Assembly: GCF_030268965.1 (NCBI RefSeq) | Contig: NZ_BSSE01000013.1 | Span: 129,642-193,641 of the forward strand | DNA length: 64,000 nucleotides | Reading direction: 5' to 3' | Source: Microtetraspora sp. NBRC 16547 | Lineage (GTDB): Bacteria > Actinomycetota > Actinomycetes > Streptosporangiales > Streptosporangiaceae | Part shown: positions 8,245 through 15,773 of the stretch, in pieces | Layout of the letters: the number at the start of each line of letters is the position of its first letter | Numbering within the stretch: position 1 is the first letter of the stretch | Position numbers and translations under genes: made by a program | The notes under the pieces: model-generated | What the model saw: the letters and a program-made list of their open reading frames with translations, nothing else | The model's database searches: none | Told to the model about the DNA's origin: nothing

Positions 8245-9417
8245 TCACTGGAGTGCGTCCTGGAGGACGAACTTGCCGTCCTTGACGACCAGGATCTGGA
8301 ACCCGCCGGTGCTCAGGGTGTGCTCGGGGGTGAACTTCAGCGGCCCGGAGAACATCGAGAACCCGTCGATCCCCTCCAGGGCGGAGATGACCTTCTGCCC
8401 GTCGGTGCCGCCGGCCTTGGTGACCGCTTCGGCGGCCAGCCGTACGGCGTCGTAGGCCTGGTTGGAGTACGGCCCGGGGTCGGCGCCGAACTTCTGCTTG
8501 TAGTTCGCGATCCAGCTCTCCGCGCCCTGGAGGGTGTCCGGGGTCTGGGTCATGGTGGCGTAGACACCGGTGGCCGCCTCGGCCCCGGCGATCTCGATCA
8601 GCTTGGGCGAGACCGAGCCGTCACCGACCATGATCTTGCCCTTGTAGCCCGCCTGGCGGAGCTGGCGGGCGATCAGGCCGCCCTCCTGGAAGTAGCCCGT
8701 CCAGTAGACGTAGTCGGGCTTCTTGGCCAGCACCTTGGTGATGTTGGCGCTGTAGTCGCTCTCCTTGGGGGTGACCGCCTCCAGGATCGCGGTCTCCGGG
8801 CCGCCCGGCTCGTCGAGCAGGGTCTGGGTGCGCAGCGCGATGTCCTTGGAGTAGCTCGTGTTGTCGTGCATGAGGGCGACCTTGGTGGCCCCCTCCTTGG
8901 TCATCCAGGCCGCCGCGGCCCCGGCCTGCTGCGAGCCGGTGCCGTTGATGAGGAAGACGTTCTTGAGCTTCTGGTCGACGAGCTCCTGGGAGTTCGCCGC
9001 CGGAATGATCATCGGGATGTCGGTCTTGGCGAAGATCGGCAGGGTGGGGAGGGTGGCGCCGGAGCAGTATCCGCCGATCGAGACGTGGATGCCCGCGGTG
9101 ACCAGCTTGTTCGCGCCCGCCGCCGCCGTCTGCGGGTCGCAGGCGTCGTCGGCGGTCTTCAGCTCCAGCTTGCGGCCGAGAACGCCGCCCTTGGCGTTGA
9201 TCTCGTCCACCGCGAGCTGGGCGGCGTTGCTCATGTAGGGACCGATCGCCGCCTCGCTGCCCGACTGCGGGATCAGCATGCCGAGCACGATCGGCTCGTC
9301 CTTCTTGTCGCCGGAACCGGCGTCGTCACCGCCGAGCAACCCCTGCCCGCACCCCGCGGTCAGCAGGACCGCCGACGCCATGACGGCCGCGAGGGCCGTC
9401 CCATAGAGCTTGCGCAT
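8245..9417 (-). CDS. Substrate-binding lipoprotein of the Liv-type importer (LivK-like)
   Basis: A 390-residue extracytoplasmic solute-binding protein of the Peripla_BP_6 type. The N-terminus MRKLYGTALAAVMAS is a signal peptide ending in the lipobox LTAGC, so the mature protein should be lipid-anchored outside the membrane. The body has the two-lobed family pattern (LGMLIPQSGSEAAIGPYM; LKTADDACDPQTA; VGGYCSGATLP-like region). It starts the importer part of the cluster; ATG 9417 is preceded by AGGAGG. Upstream, 9418-9609 carries an inverted repeat and a tandem array that may be regulatory. The ligand is predicted to be a hydroxyproline or proline-type amino acid from genomic context only. Confidence 0.9.
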   Translation of the reverse strand: MRKLYGTALAAVMASAVLLTAGCGQGLLGGDDAGSGDKKDEPIVLGMLIPQSGSEAAIGPYMSNAAQLAVDEINAKGGVLGRKLELKTADDACDPQTAAAGANKLVTAGIHVSIGGYCSGATLPTLPIFAKTDIPMIIPAANSQELVDQKLKNVFLINGTGSQQAGAAAAWMTKEGATKVALMHDNTSYSKDIALRTQTLLDEPGGPETAILEAVTPKESDYSANITKVLAKKPDYVYWTGYFQEGGLIARQLRQAGYKGKIMVGDGSVSPKLIEIAGAEAATGVYATMTQTPDTLQGAESWIANYKQKFGADPGPYSNQAYDAVRLAAEAVTKAGGTDGQKVISALEGIDGFSMFSGPLKFTPEHTLSTGGFQILVVKDGKFVLQDALQ

Positions 9418-9441
9418 CCGCGCCTCCTCTTCCGAATGTGG

Positions 9442-9452
9442 AATGTGACATT
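9442..9452. promoter_or_regulatory. Small palindrome upstream of the binding-protein gene
   Basis: AATGTGACATT is a palindrome (AATGT/ACATT) around a single central base, 25 bases before the start of the LivK-like gene. Its position over a likely promoter or leader suggests an operator, but no regulator can be assigned from sequence. Part of it (ACATTGC) recurs twice in the tandem array at 9519-9574. Confidence 0.35.
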
Positions 9453-9476
9453 GCACCTCCCGGAAGATCGGGTCAA

Positions 9477-9492
9477 GGTCTGAGATCAGACC
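9477..9492. promoter_or_regulatory. Inverted repeat, candidate GntR/FCD operator
   Basis: GGTCTGAGATCAGACC has perfect 7-bp arms (GGTCTGA/TCAGACC) around GA. FCD-type GntR proteins such as FadR, PdhR and LldR bind related GGTnnnACC-type palindromes, though with a shorter centre. It sits 60 bases before the binding-protein start and 117 bases beyond the epimerase stop, a suitable place to control the importer part of the cluster. Confidence 0.5.
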
Positions 9493-9518
9493 GTTAGTTC
9501 CCTGTGAGGACGACGGCG

Positions 9519-9574
9519 CGAAGACCACATTGCAAAGACCACATTGCGAAGACCAGATTGTGAAGACCGCATCC
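9519..9574. repeat. 14-bp tandem repeat, four units
   Basis: Four head-to-tail 14-bp units with consensus cgaagaccacattg; the first three differ at one or two positions and the fourth is degenerate. They fill part of the intergenic space between the epimerase and the importer. The unit length is not a multiple of three, and no reading frame runs through it. Confidence 0.75.
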
Positions 9575-9609
9575 GCCCGCCGGAGGCGCTCCGGCGGGCC
9601 CCGTCACTC

Positions 9610-10611
9610 TTAGAGCAGGAACCCCGCCGGGAAGGGGTCGCGCGGGTCGAGGAAGTACTGCGCGGTCCCGGTCACCCAGGCCCGCCCGGTGATCGTGGGG
9701 ACCACCGCGCCGAGGGATCCGACGGCGGTCTCCTCGACCAGGCGTCCCACGAACCGGGTGCCGATGAACGACTCGTTGACGAAGTCGGTGTCCAGCGGCA
9801 GCTCACCGCGGGCGTGCAGCTGCGCCATCCGCGCGCTCGTACCGGTGCCGCACGGCGAGCGGTCGAACCAGCCCGGATGGATCGCCATGGCGTGCCGCGA
9901 GTGGCGCGCGTCCGAGCCCGGCGCGACGAACTGCACGTGGTGGCAGCCGCGGATGCCGGGGTTCTCGGGGTGCACCGGCTCCGCCTGCTCGTTGATCGCC
10001 GCCATCACGGCGAGTCCCGCGTCGAGGATCTCCTGCTTCCGGGACCGCTCGAACGGCAGGCCGACGGACTCGATGGGCAGGATCGCGTAGAAGTTGCCTC
10101 CGTACGCGAGGTCGTAGCCGACCTCCCCGAGGCCGGGCACCTTCACCGTGCGGTCCAGCCCGACGCTGAACGACGGCACGTTGGTGATGGTCACCGCCAC
10201 GGCCGCGCCGTCCTCGACCCGTACCTCGGCGGTCACCAGCCCGGCCGGGGTGTCCAGCCGGATCACGGTCACCGGCTCGGTCACCTCGACCATCCCCGTC
10301 TCCACGAGGACCGTGGCGACGCCGATGGTGCCGTGACCGCACATCGGCAGACAGCCCGACACCTCGATGTAGAGCACGCCGAAGTCGGCGTCGGCCCGGG
10401 TGGGCGGCTGCAGGATCGCCCCGCTCATCGCCGAGTGGCCGCGCGGCTCGTACATCAGGAGCGTGCGCACGTGGTCGAGGTTCGCCAGGAAGTACTCCCG
10501 GCGCTCGGCCATGGTCGCGCCCGGGATCACGCCCACGCCGCCGGTGATCACTCGGGTGGGCATGCCCTCGGTGTGGGAGTCGACCGCGTGGAAGACCCGC
10601 TTCGTCCTCAT
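9610..10611 (-). CDS. 4-hydroxyproline 2-epimerase (proline racemase family)
   Basis: A 333-residue cytoplasmic enzyme. Catalytic Cys91 lies in PMCGHGTIG and Cys254 in RSPCGTGTSARMA; the two-cysteine arrangement and the CGTGTSA form are those of proline racemases and 4-hydroxyproline epimerases. Other family landmarks are HAVDSHTEGMPTRV at the N-terminus and the C-terminal GRAWVTGTAQYFLDP. With the dehydrogenase and deaminase genes just upstream on the same strand, the best assignment is conversion of trans-4-hydroxy-L-proline to cis-4-hydroxy-D-proline. ATG 10611 is preceded by GAGAGG, so the seven-codon longer start is less likely. An 82-base spacer separates it from the DapA-family gene. 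Confidence 0.88.
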   Translation of the reverse strand: MRTKRVFHAVDSHTEGMPTRVITGGVGVIPGATMAERREYFLANLDHVRTLLMYEPRGHSAMSGAILQPPTRADADFGVLYIEVSGCLPMCGHGTIGVATVLVETGMVEVTEPVTVIRLDTPAGLVTAEVRVEDGAAVAVTITNVPSFSVGLDRTVKVPGLGEVGYDLAYGGNFYAILPIESVGLPFERSRKQEILDAGLAVMAAINEQAEPVHPENPGIRGCHHVQFVAPGSDARHSRHAMAIHPGWFDRSPCGTGTSARMAQLHARGELPLDTDFVNESFIGTRFVGRLVEETAVGSLGAVVPTITGRAWVTGTAQYFLDPRDPFPAGFLL

Positions 10612-10693
10612 CGCGCCCCTCTCCACTCGCACGCCGTCCCGGAAACACCGGACCCGGCGATGCTACGGCCGGCGACGGTACGGCCGCGCACCA

Positions 10694-11587
10694 TCAGCGC
10701 AGCCCTTCGGCGAGCGCCTTCTCGGTGGTGGCGCGCACGGCGGCCTCCTGCTCGGCGGTCAACGGCTGCCTGGGCGGGCGGCACGGGCCGCCCCGGCGCC
10801 CGGCGATGTCCATGGACAGCTTGATCGCCTGGACGAACTCGATCTTGGAGTCCCAGCGCAGCAGCGCGTGCAGGGACCGGTACAGCGGGAGCGCCTTCTC
10901 CAGGTCACCGGCGACCGCCGCGCGGTAGAGCTCGACGGTCGAGGCGGGCAGCGCGTTGGGGTAGCCCGCGACCCAGCCGACCGCCCCGGCGAGCGCCACC
11001 TCGAGCAGCACGTCGTCGGAGCCGATGAGCACGTCCAGCCCGGGGGCCAGCTCGGCGATCTCGTAGGCCCGCCGCACGTCCCCGGTGAACTCCTTCACGC
11101 CCACGATGAGGCCCTCGGCGTGCAGCTGCGCGAGCAGCCGGGGCGTCAGGTCCACCTTGGTGTCGATCGGGTTGTTGTAGGCCACGACCGGCACCCCGGC
11201 CGCCGCCACCTCGCGGTAGTGCGCCACGACCGCCCGCTCGTCCGCCCGGAAGGCGTTCGGCGGCAGGAGCATGACCGCCCCGCAGCCGGCGTCGCGGGCC
11301 TGCTCGGCCCAGCGGCGCGCCTCCAGCGCCCCGTAGGCGGCGATGCCCGGCATGACCCGGTCGCCGCCGACGGCCGCGACCGCGGTCTCCACGACCGCGG
11401 CCCGCTCCTCGGGGGTCAGCGTCTGGTACTCCCCCAGGGAGCCGTTGGGCACCACGCCGTCGCATCCGTTCGCGACCAGCCACCGGCAGTGCTCGCCGTA
11501 CGCGTCGTGATCGACGGTCAGGTCGTCGTGCAGCGGCAGCGCGGTGGCCACCATCACTCCGCGCCAGGGCTTCTCACGTGTCGTCAT
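10694..11587 (-). CDS. DapA-family lyase, probable pyrroline-4-hydroxy-2-carboxylate deaminase
   Basis: A 297-residue cytoplasmic TIM-barrel enzyme of the dihydrodipicolinate synthase/N-acetylneuraminate lyase family. The Schiff-base lysine is Lys165 in GVKEFTGD and the catalytic tyrosine is Tyr137 in VVAYNNP; GSLGEYQTLTPEER is the family phosphate/carboxylate loop. In hydroxyproline catabolism a member of this family deaminates and dehydrates 1-pyrroline-4-hydroxy-2-carboxylate to 2-oxoglutarate semialdehyde, and the adjacent dehydrogenase genes support that over lysine biosynthesis. ATG 11587 shares one base with the preceding stop (TGATG) and has GAAGGA upstream; a start five codons earlier is possible. 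Confidence 0.82.
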   Translation of the reverse strand: MTTREKPWRGVMVATALPLHDDLTVDHDAYGEHCRWLVANGCDGVVPNGSLGEYQTLTPEERAAVVETAVAAVGGDRVMPGIAAYGALEARRWAEQARDAGCGAVMLLPPNAFRADERAVVAHYREVAAAGVPVVAYNNPIDTKVDLTPRLLAQLHAEGLIVGVKEFTGDVRRAYEIAELAPGLDVLIGSDDVLLEVALAGAVGWVAGYPNALPASTVELYRAAVAGDLEKALPLYRSLHALLRWDSKIEFVQAIKLSMDIAGRRGGPCRPPRQPLTAEQEAAVRATTEKALAEGLR

Positions 11588-13038
11588 CAGGTTTCCTTCC
11601 ATTCATCGCGGCCATCCATGGCGGCGAGGTCACCGAGGCTTACGGGCTGGGCGATCGGCCGCCGGGGCGGCGCCGGGTCCTCCCCGGCGAGACGCGCCAC
11701 GGCCTCGCCGCAGATCCGTCCCTGGCACCAGCCCATGCCGGGCCGGGCCAGCAGCTTGATGGAGCGCGCGTCGGCGGCGCCCAGGTCGCGGGCCTCCTTG
11801 ACCCGGCCGTAGGGCACCTCCTCGCAGCGGCAGATCAACGTGTCGTCGTGCAGCCAGGACGTCCAGCCGTCCCCGACCGGGTAGGCGCGCAGCAGCGCAC
11901 GCGCGAACCCGGCCAGCCGCCGCCTCCTGGCCTCCGTGCGGGGGTCGGCGGGGTCTCCGGCCACAGGGGTGCCCAGGGCGTCGGCCACGACGGCGCGCCC
12001 CGCGATCACTCCTTCGAGCTCGGCCAGATCGGCCCCGCCCACTCCGGTGGTCTCCCCCGCCGCGTACACGCCCGCGACGCTGGTCCGCATGTGCCGGTCC
12101 ACCCGCGCCACGGGGCCGCCCGCGGCGTCCCTGGACGTCTCGCAGCCGAGCTGCGCCGGGAGGTCGAGCTGGGGCACGAAGCCGTAGCCCACGGCGAGGG
12201 TGTCGCACTCGATCGTCTCCTGGCCGCCCCGGTAGGGCCGCCAGTCCGCGTCCACCTTCGCGACCGTCACGTGGGTCAGCTCGCCGTCGCCGTGCGCCGC
12301 GACCACCGCGCGTCCCCCCTTGTACGGCACGCGGTGCCTGGCCAGGCGGTAGCCGTACGCGAGGGCCTCGGCGGCCTTGCCCGGCCGGGCGAGGGCCTGG
12401 GGGGCCAGCGCGAACCGGCCGCCCGCCTCGAATACCCCGGCGACCGTCGCTCCCGCCGCCGCCAGCGAGGTCGCGACGGGCAGCAGGAAGGGCCCGGTCC
12501 CGGCGACCACGACGCGGCGTCCGGCCATGACGAGGTTGCCCTTGAGCAGCGCCTGGGCGGCCCCCGCCGTCATCACGCCGGGCAGATCCCAGCCGGGGAA
12601 CGGCAGGACGCGGTCGTGCGCGCCGGTCGCGATGAGCAACCGGGCCGCGGCGACGGTGCGCGCCCGCTCCTCCCGGCCTTCCAGGCAGTGCACGGCGAAG
12701 CCGCCGCCCGGCCCGCGCTCGACGGCCCAGACCCGGTGCCCGAGCAGGATGTCGGCGTCGCCGAGCGCGTCACGGAGCCGTACAAACCGGGAGAACCCGT
12801 GATGGAGCGCCCCCGGCCGCGCGGCGCGGAACCCCTCGGGAAGCTGGCGGAAGTACTGGCCGCCGATCCGCGCTCCGGCGTCCAGGACCGCGACGCGCAG
12901 GCCCGCCCGCGCCGCGACGCCCGCCGCCGCCAGGCCCGCGGGTCCCGCCCCCACGATCACCAGGTCGTAGCGCCCCACAGCGCGCTCGCCCACGCCGTCT
13001 CCGCCCGCGTCAGGAGTGGGGGTGTCATGCGCCGTCAT
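11587..13038 (-). CDS. D-hydroxyproline dehydrogenase, FAD/NAD(P)-binding subunit with BFD-like [2Fe-2S] domain
   Basis: A 483-residue flavoprotein. The FAD motif VIVGAGPAGLAAAG spans residues 28-40, and a second dinucleotide site follows in VVVAGTGPFLLPVATSL. The C-terminus is a bacterioferritin-associated-ferredoxin-like domain with four cysteines (403, 405, 438, 443; CRC and CQGRIC) for a [2Fe-2S] cluster. This layout matches HcnB-like and D-hydroxyproline dehydrogenase subunits, where electrons pass from the catalytic flavin subunit to an acceptor at the membrane. Start and stop codons overlap both neighbours (ATGA and TGATG), so the three subunits and the deaminase are coupled. Substrate assignment relies on the cluster. 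Confidence 0.88.
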   Translation of the reverse strand: MTAHDTPTPDAGGDGVGERAVGRYDLVIVGAGPAGLAAAGVAARAGLRVAVLDAGARIGGQYFRQLPEGFRAARPGALHHGFSRFVRLRDALGDADILLGHRVWAVERGPGGGFAVHCLEGREERARTVAAARLLIATGAHDRVLPFPGWDLPGVMTAGAAQALLKGNLVMAGRRVVVAGTGPFLLPVATSLAAAGATVAGVFEAGGRFALAPQALARPGKAAEALAYGYRLARHRVPYKGGRAVVAAHGDGELTHVTVAKVDADWRPYRGGQETIECDTLAVGYGFVPQLDLPAQLGCETSRDAAGGPVARVDRHMRTSVAGVYAAGETTGVGGADLAELEGVIAGRAVVADALGTPVAGDPADPRTEARRRRLAGFARALLRAYPVGDGWTSWLHDDTLICRCEEVPYGRVKEARDLGAADARSIKLLARPGMGWCQGRICGEAVARLAGEDPAPPRRPIAQPVSLGDLAAMDGRDEWKET

Positions 13039-13322
13039 GAGGTCGTCACCTCGTCTCCGGGGCGGGCCTCGGTCAGGCAGGCCCGCAGGTTCTCCACGCC
13101 GTTGACGGTGACCAGGCAGTCGAAGCAGACGCCGATGCCGCAGAACAGGCCGCGCCGGCGGTCGCCGAACCGGGTCGTGCGCCAGGTGCGGATCCCGGCG
13201 GCGTGCAGCGCCGCGCCGACGGTCTGGCCCGGCACCACGGGCACGGGCCGCCCGTCCACGCGCACCTCGAACCCCGGCTCGGGCCGTGCACCCACCAGCC
13301 GGTACGGCGAAGCCCCGGACAT
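13035..13322 (-). CDS. D-hydroxyproline dehydrogenase, small [2Fe-2S] subunit
   Basis: A 95-residue ferredoxin-like (Fer2_4) protein of the HcnA/SoxA type. Cysteines 61, 66, 69 and 82 in the pattern CGIGVCFDC plus AC form the [2Fe-2S] site. It would bridge electron flow between the catalytic flavin subunit and the FAD/NAD(P)-binding subunit. ATG 13322 has GGGAGG six bases upstream and gives a normal family length. An ATG at 13403, overlapping the preceding stop as ATGA, is an alternative that would add 27 Gly/Ser-rich residues. Confidence 0.82.
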   Translation of the reverse strand: MSGASPYRLVGARPEPGFEVRVDGRPVPVVPGQTVGAALHAAGIRTWRTTRFGDRRRGLFCGIGVCFDCLVTVNGVENLRACLTEARPGDEVTTS

Positions 13323-13399
13323 GCCGCCTCCCTCGTCTCCGTTGCGCACAGTGCTGGCGCCGCTCACACGGCCGTCCGGGCCGCTCCCGCCGACGCCGC

Positions 13400-14596
13400 T
13401 CATGCCGCGGCCTCGGCGAAGCGGTCGGGGCGGAAGGGGGCCGGATCGAGTTCGGGTGCCGCGCCGGTGATGAGCTGCGCGATCAGGAGCCCGGTCACCG
13501 GGGCGAGTCCGATGCCCGCTCCCTCGTGGCCGCACGCGTGGTACAGCCCGGGAACCCGCGGGTCGGCCCCGATCACGGGCAGGTGGTCGGGGCAGTAGGG
13601 CCGGAACCCGCAGTAGGCGCGGATCGCCCGGACATCGGCGAGCGCCGGGAACAGGCCCACCGCCTGCCGTGCCAGCCGGGCGAGGACGGGCAGCGAGACG
13701 GTCCGGTCGAAGCCGACCCGCTCGCGGCTGGCCCCGATGAGGACGGTGCCCGCCTGGGTGGCCTCCACCACGGCCGAGGTCTCCAGGCCCGCGGAGTCGC
13801 TGGCCACGTTGGTCACGTAGGCGGCCGTGTAGACCTTGTGCCGGACCAGCGGCCCCGAGCCTACGGACGATCCGGGCGCCCCGGAGGCGTCGTGTGACGG
13901 CAGCCCGGTCAGCGGCTCGGTCACCAGGATGAAGCCCCTGCGCGGCATGATCGGCAGATCCACGCCCGCGAGCGCGGCGATCTCGCCGCCCCAGGTGCCG
14001 CCCGCGTTGACCACCGCGCCGGCCGGGATGTCCCCCGCGTCGGTGCGCACGCCAGTGACCCGGCCGCGCTCCGTGAGGAGGCCGGTCACCTCGGTCCCGG
14101 TGCGGAGGGTGACGCTCGGCCGGCGCCGGGCCAGCCGGGCGGCGGCGAGCATCGGCTGCACCTGGGCGTCCTGGGGGTAGAACACCCCGCCCGCGAACCC
14201 GGGTGCGAGATGCGGCTCGTAGTCGGCCAGCTCGTCGGCGGCCACGGCGCGGGTCACGACGCCGCTCTTCTCCTGGTGCCCGGCCAGCTCGGCGAGCGCG
14301 CGCAGCACCTCGTCGTTCTCCGCGACCACCAGGCCGCCCTTGGGCTCGTACTCGAAGCCGCCCAGCTCGCGGGCCTCGGAGGCCAGCTCGGTCCAGAGGC
14401 GGCAGGACAGCATGGCGAGGTCCAGCTCGGGGCCGGGCTCCTTGTCCGAGACGAGGATGTTGCCCTCACCCGAGCCCGTGGTGCCCGCGGCGACCGCCCC
14501 CCGGTCCACCAGGGTGACGCTCAGGCCCTCGCGGGCCGCGTAGTAGGCGCAGGCGGCGCCGATCATTCCGGCACCGATCACCACGACATCCGGCAC
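13400..14596 (-). CDS. D-hydroxyproline dehydrogenase, catalytic FAD subunit (DAO family)
   Basis: A 398-residue FAD-dependent amino-acid oxidoreductase of the DAO/glycine oxidase family. The FAD motif VVVIGAGMIGAACAYY starts at residue 4, GTTGSGEGNI follows the FAD-binding strand, and the C-terminal FAD contact is in YHACGHEGAGIGLAPVTG. With the two partner subunits it would oxidise cis-4-hydroxy-D-proline to 1-pyrroline-4-hydroxy-2-carboxylate, passing electrons to the respiratory chain. It is the first gene of the 12.6-kb minus-strand cluster, divergent from ctaA across 138 bases. Hydrogen-cyanide synthase (HcnC) is the main alternative within the family; the epimerase and DapA-like neighbours argue against it. 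Confidence 0.85.
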   Translation of the reverse strand: MPDVVVIGAGMIGAACAYYAAREGLSVTLVDRGAVAAGTTGSGEGNILVSDKEPGPELDLAMLSCRLWTELASEARELGGFEYEPKGGLVVAENDEVLRALAELAGHQEKSGVVTRAVAADELADYEPHLAPGFAGGVFYPQDAQVQPMLAAARLARRRPSVTLRTGTEVTGLLTERGRVTGVRTDAGDIPAGAVVNAGGTWGGEIAALAGVDLPIMPRRGFILVTEPLTGLPSHDASGAPGSSVGSGPLVRHKVYTAAYVTNVASDSAGLETSAVVEATQAGTVLIGASRERVGFDRTVSLPVLARLARQAVGLFPALADVRAIRAYCGFRPYCPDHLPVIGADPRVPGLYHACGHEGAGIGLAPVTGLLIAQLITGAAPELDPAPFRPDRFAEAAA

Positions 14597-14663
14597 GCCT
14601 GCCCACCTCCCTCTCGGTCAGTAAGGTGTCATATTTCACTGGCCCATGGCAATACCCGGCGAT

Positions 14664-14693
14664 ATCCCTCTAAACGGGATCCCTCTCAACGGG
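14664..14693. repeat. Tandem 15-bp direct repeat in the ctaA/dehydrogenase divergent region
   Basis: Two adjacent copies of atccctctNaacggg differ at one base. They lie 42-71 bases before the ctaA start codon and 68-97 bases before the dehydrogenase operon start, where an activator or repressor could act on either promoter. Confidence 0.6.
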
Positions 14694-14722
14694 CCGGAGG
14701 CGGGACCACCCCCACCGCCGCC

Positions 14723-14728
14723 TACCAT
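14723..14728 (+). promoter_or_regulatory. Possible -10 element of a leaderless ctaA transcript
   Basis: TACCAT sits exactly 12 to 7 bases before the GTG start codon, the spacing expected when transcription starts at the first codon. No Shine-Dalgarno sequence is seen before this GTG. No clear -35 hexamer is visible at 17-18 bases upstream. Confidence 0.35.
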
Positions 14729-14734
14729 TTGAGC

Positions 14735-15769
14735 GTGACCAGCCTCTCCGCTTTCCACCGGTCGTACTGGCTGCCCAGCACCGTCACAATGCGGCGATGG
14801 GCGCTCGCGAGCGTCGTCGTCAACGCGGGCATCACGGTCACAGGCGCGGGCGTGCGCGTGTCCAAATCGGGGCTCGGCTGCCCGACCTGGCCGAAGTGCA
14901 CGCCCGACAGCTTCGTCCCGGCCCAGCACGACGCGCACTCCGCGTTCAACATGGCGATCGAGTTCGGCAACCGGCTGCTGACTTTCCTGGTCCTCGCCGT
15001 CGGGGTCGCCGTCGTCGTCGCCGCCATCCGGCTCGTCCGCGAGGGCGACGGCCAGAGCCAGGGCCGTCGCGACCTGGTACGGCTCGCCTGGCTCCAGCCG
15101 ATCGGCGTGCTCGCCCAGGCGCTGTGGGGCGGCCTGGTCGTGCGGACCATGCTCAACCCGTTCACGGTGAGCGTTCACTTCCTGCTGTCGATCGCCATGC
15201 TCGCCGCGGCGTACGCGCTGTTCGTGCGGGCCGGGGAGGGCGACGAGCCGCCGCGGCGGGTCGTCCACCGGGACATCCGCACGCTCGGCTTCGTCCTGCT
15301 GGCCGCGGTCGCCGTGCTGCTCATCGCCGGCGTCGTGGTCACCGGGACCGGACCGCACTCGGGCGACGACGCCGCCTCGCGGTTCGGCTTCGACATCGAG
15401 ACCGTGGCCCGGCTGCACGCCGACGTCGTCTGGATCGTCGTCGGCCTCACGTTCGCGCTGCTGTTCGCGCTCCACCTGACCGACTCCCCGGCCCGGGTCC
15501 GGCGGGCCGCCCTGGCGCTGTTCGCCGTGGAGCTGGCCCAGGGCGTGATCGGCTACGTGCAGTACTTCCTGGCCATCCCGGCCCTGCTCGTCCTGCTGCA
15601 CGTGCTCGGCGCGAGCCTGGTCTGGATCGGCACGCTGCGCGTCGTCTTCCTCATGCGCACCCGCGACCCGCTCCCCGGCGGCGACGCCACCGACGACGCG
15701 ACGGGCGAGCGCGACGCGGACGCTCCGCGCGTCCTCGCGCCGTCGACGCCGGGCGACGCCACCGCCTGA
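14735..15769 (+). CDS. ctaA: Heme A synthase (COX15/CtaA)
   Basis: A 344-residue membrane enzyme with about eight helices that oxidises the C8 methyl of heme O to make heme A for aa3 cytochrome oxidase. The outward cysteine pair GCPTWPKC of CtaA follows helix 1. Candidate heme-ligand histidines are in TVSVHFLLS, VARLHADVV and LLHVLGASLVW; the first helical motif reads IEFGNRL with Asn where Bacillus has His. The C-terminal 40 residues are polar and disordered. GTG 14735 is chosen for a full N-terminal segment and a well-placed -10 element; ATG 14789 is an alternative. It acts after heme O synthase CtaB at 23399-24331, separated here by nine kilobases. Confidence 0.9.
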   Translation: MTSLSAFHRSYWLPSTVTMRRWALASVVVNAGITVTGAGVRVSKSGLGCPTWPKCTPDSFVPAQHDAHSAFNMAIEFGNRLLTFLVLAVGVAVVVAAIRLVREGDGQSQGRRDLVRLAWLQPIGVLAQALWGGLVVRTMLNPFTVSVHFLLSIAMLAAAYALFVRAGEGDEPPRRVVHRDIRTLGFVLLAAVAVLLIAGVVVTGTGPHSGDDAASRFGFDIETVARLHADVVWIVVGLTFALLFALHLTDSPARVRRAALALFAVELAQGVIGYVQYFLAIPALLVLLHVLGASLVWIGTLRVVFLMRTRDPLPGGDATDDATGERDADAPRVLAPSTPGDATA

Positions 15770-15773
15770 GCGG

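Noticed and set aside
9519-9574. CRISPR array
   Set aside because: The units are contiguous 14-mers with no spacers, and no cas genes are present.
11587-14596. Hydrogen cyanide synthase (HcnABC)
   Set aside because: The three-subunit layout fits, but HcnABC and D-hydroxyproline dehydrogenases share it, and the adjacent epimerase, DapA-like and importer genes favour hydroxyproline oxidation.
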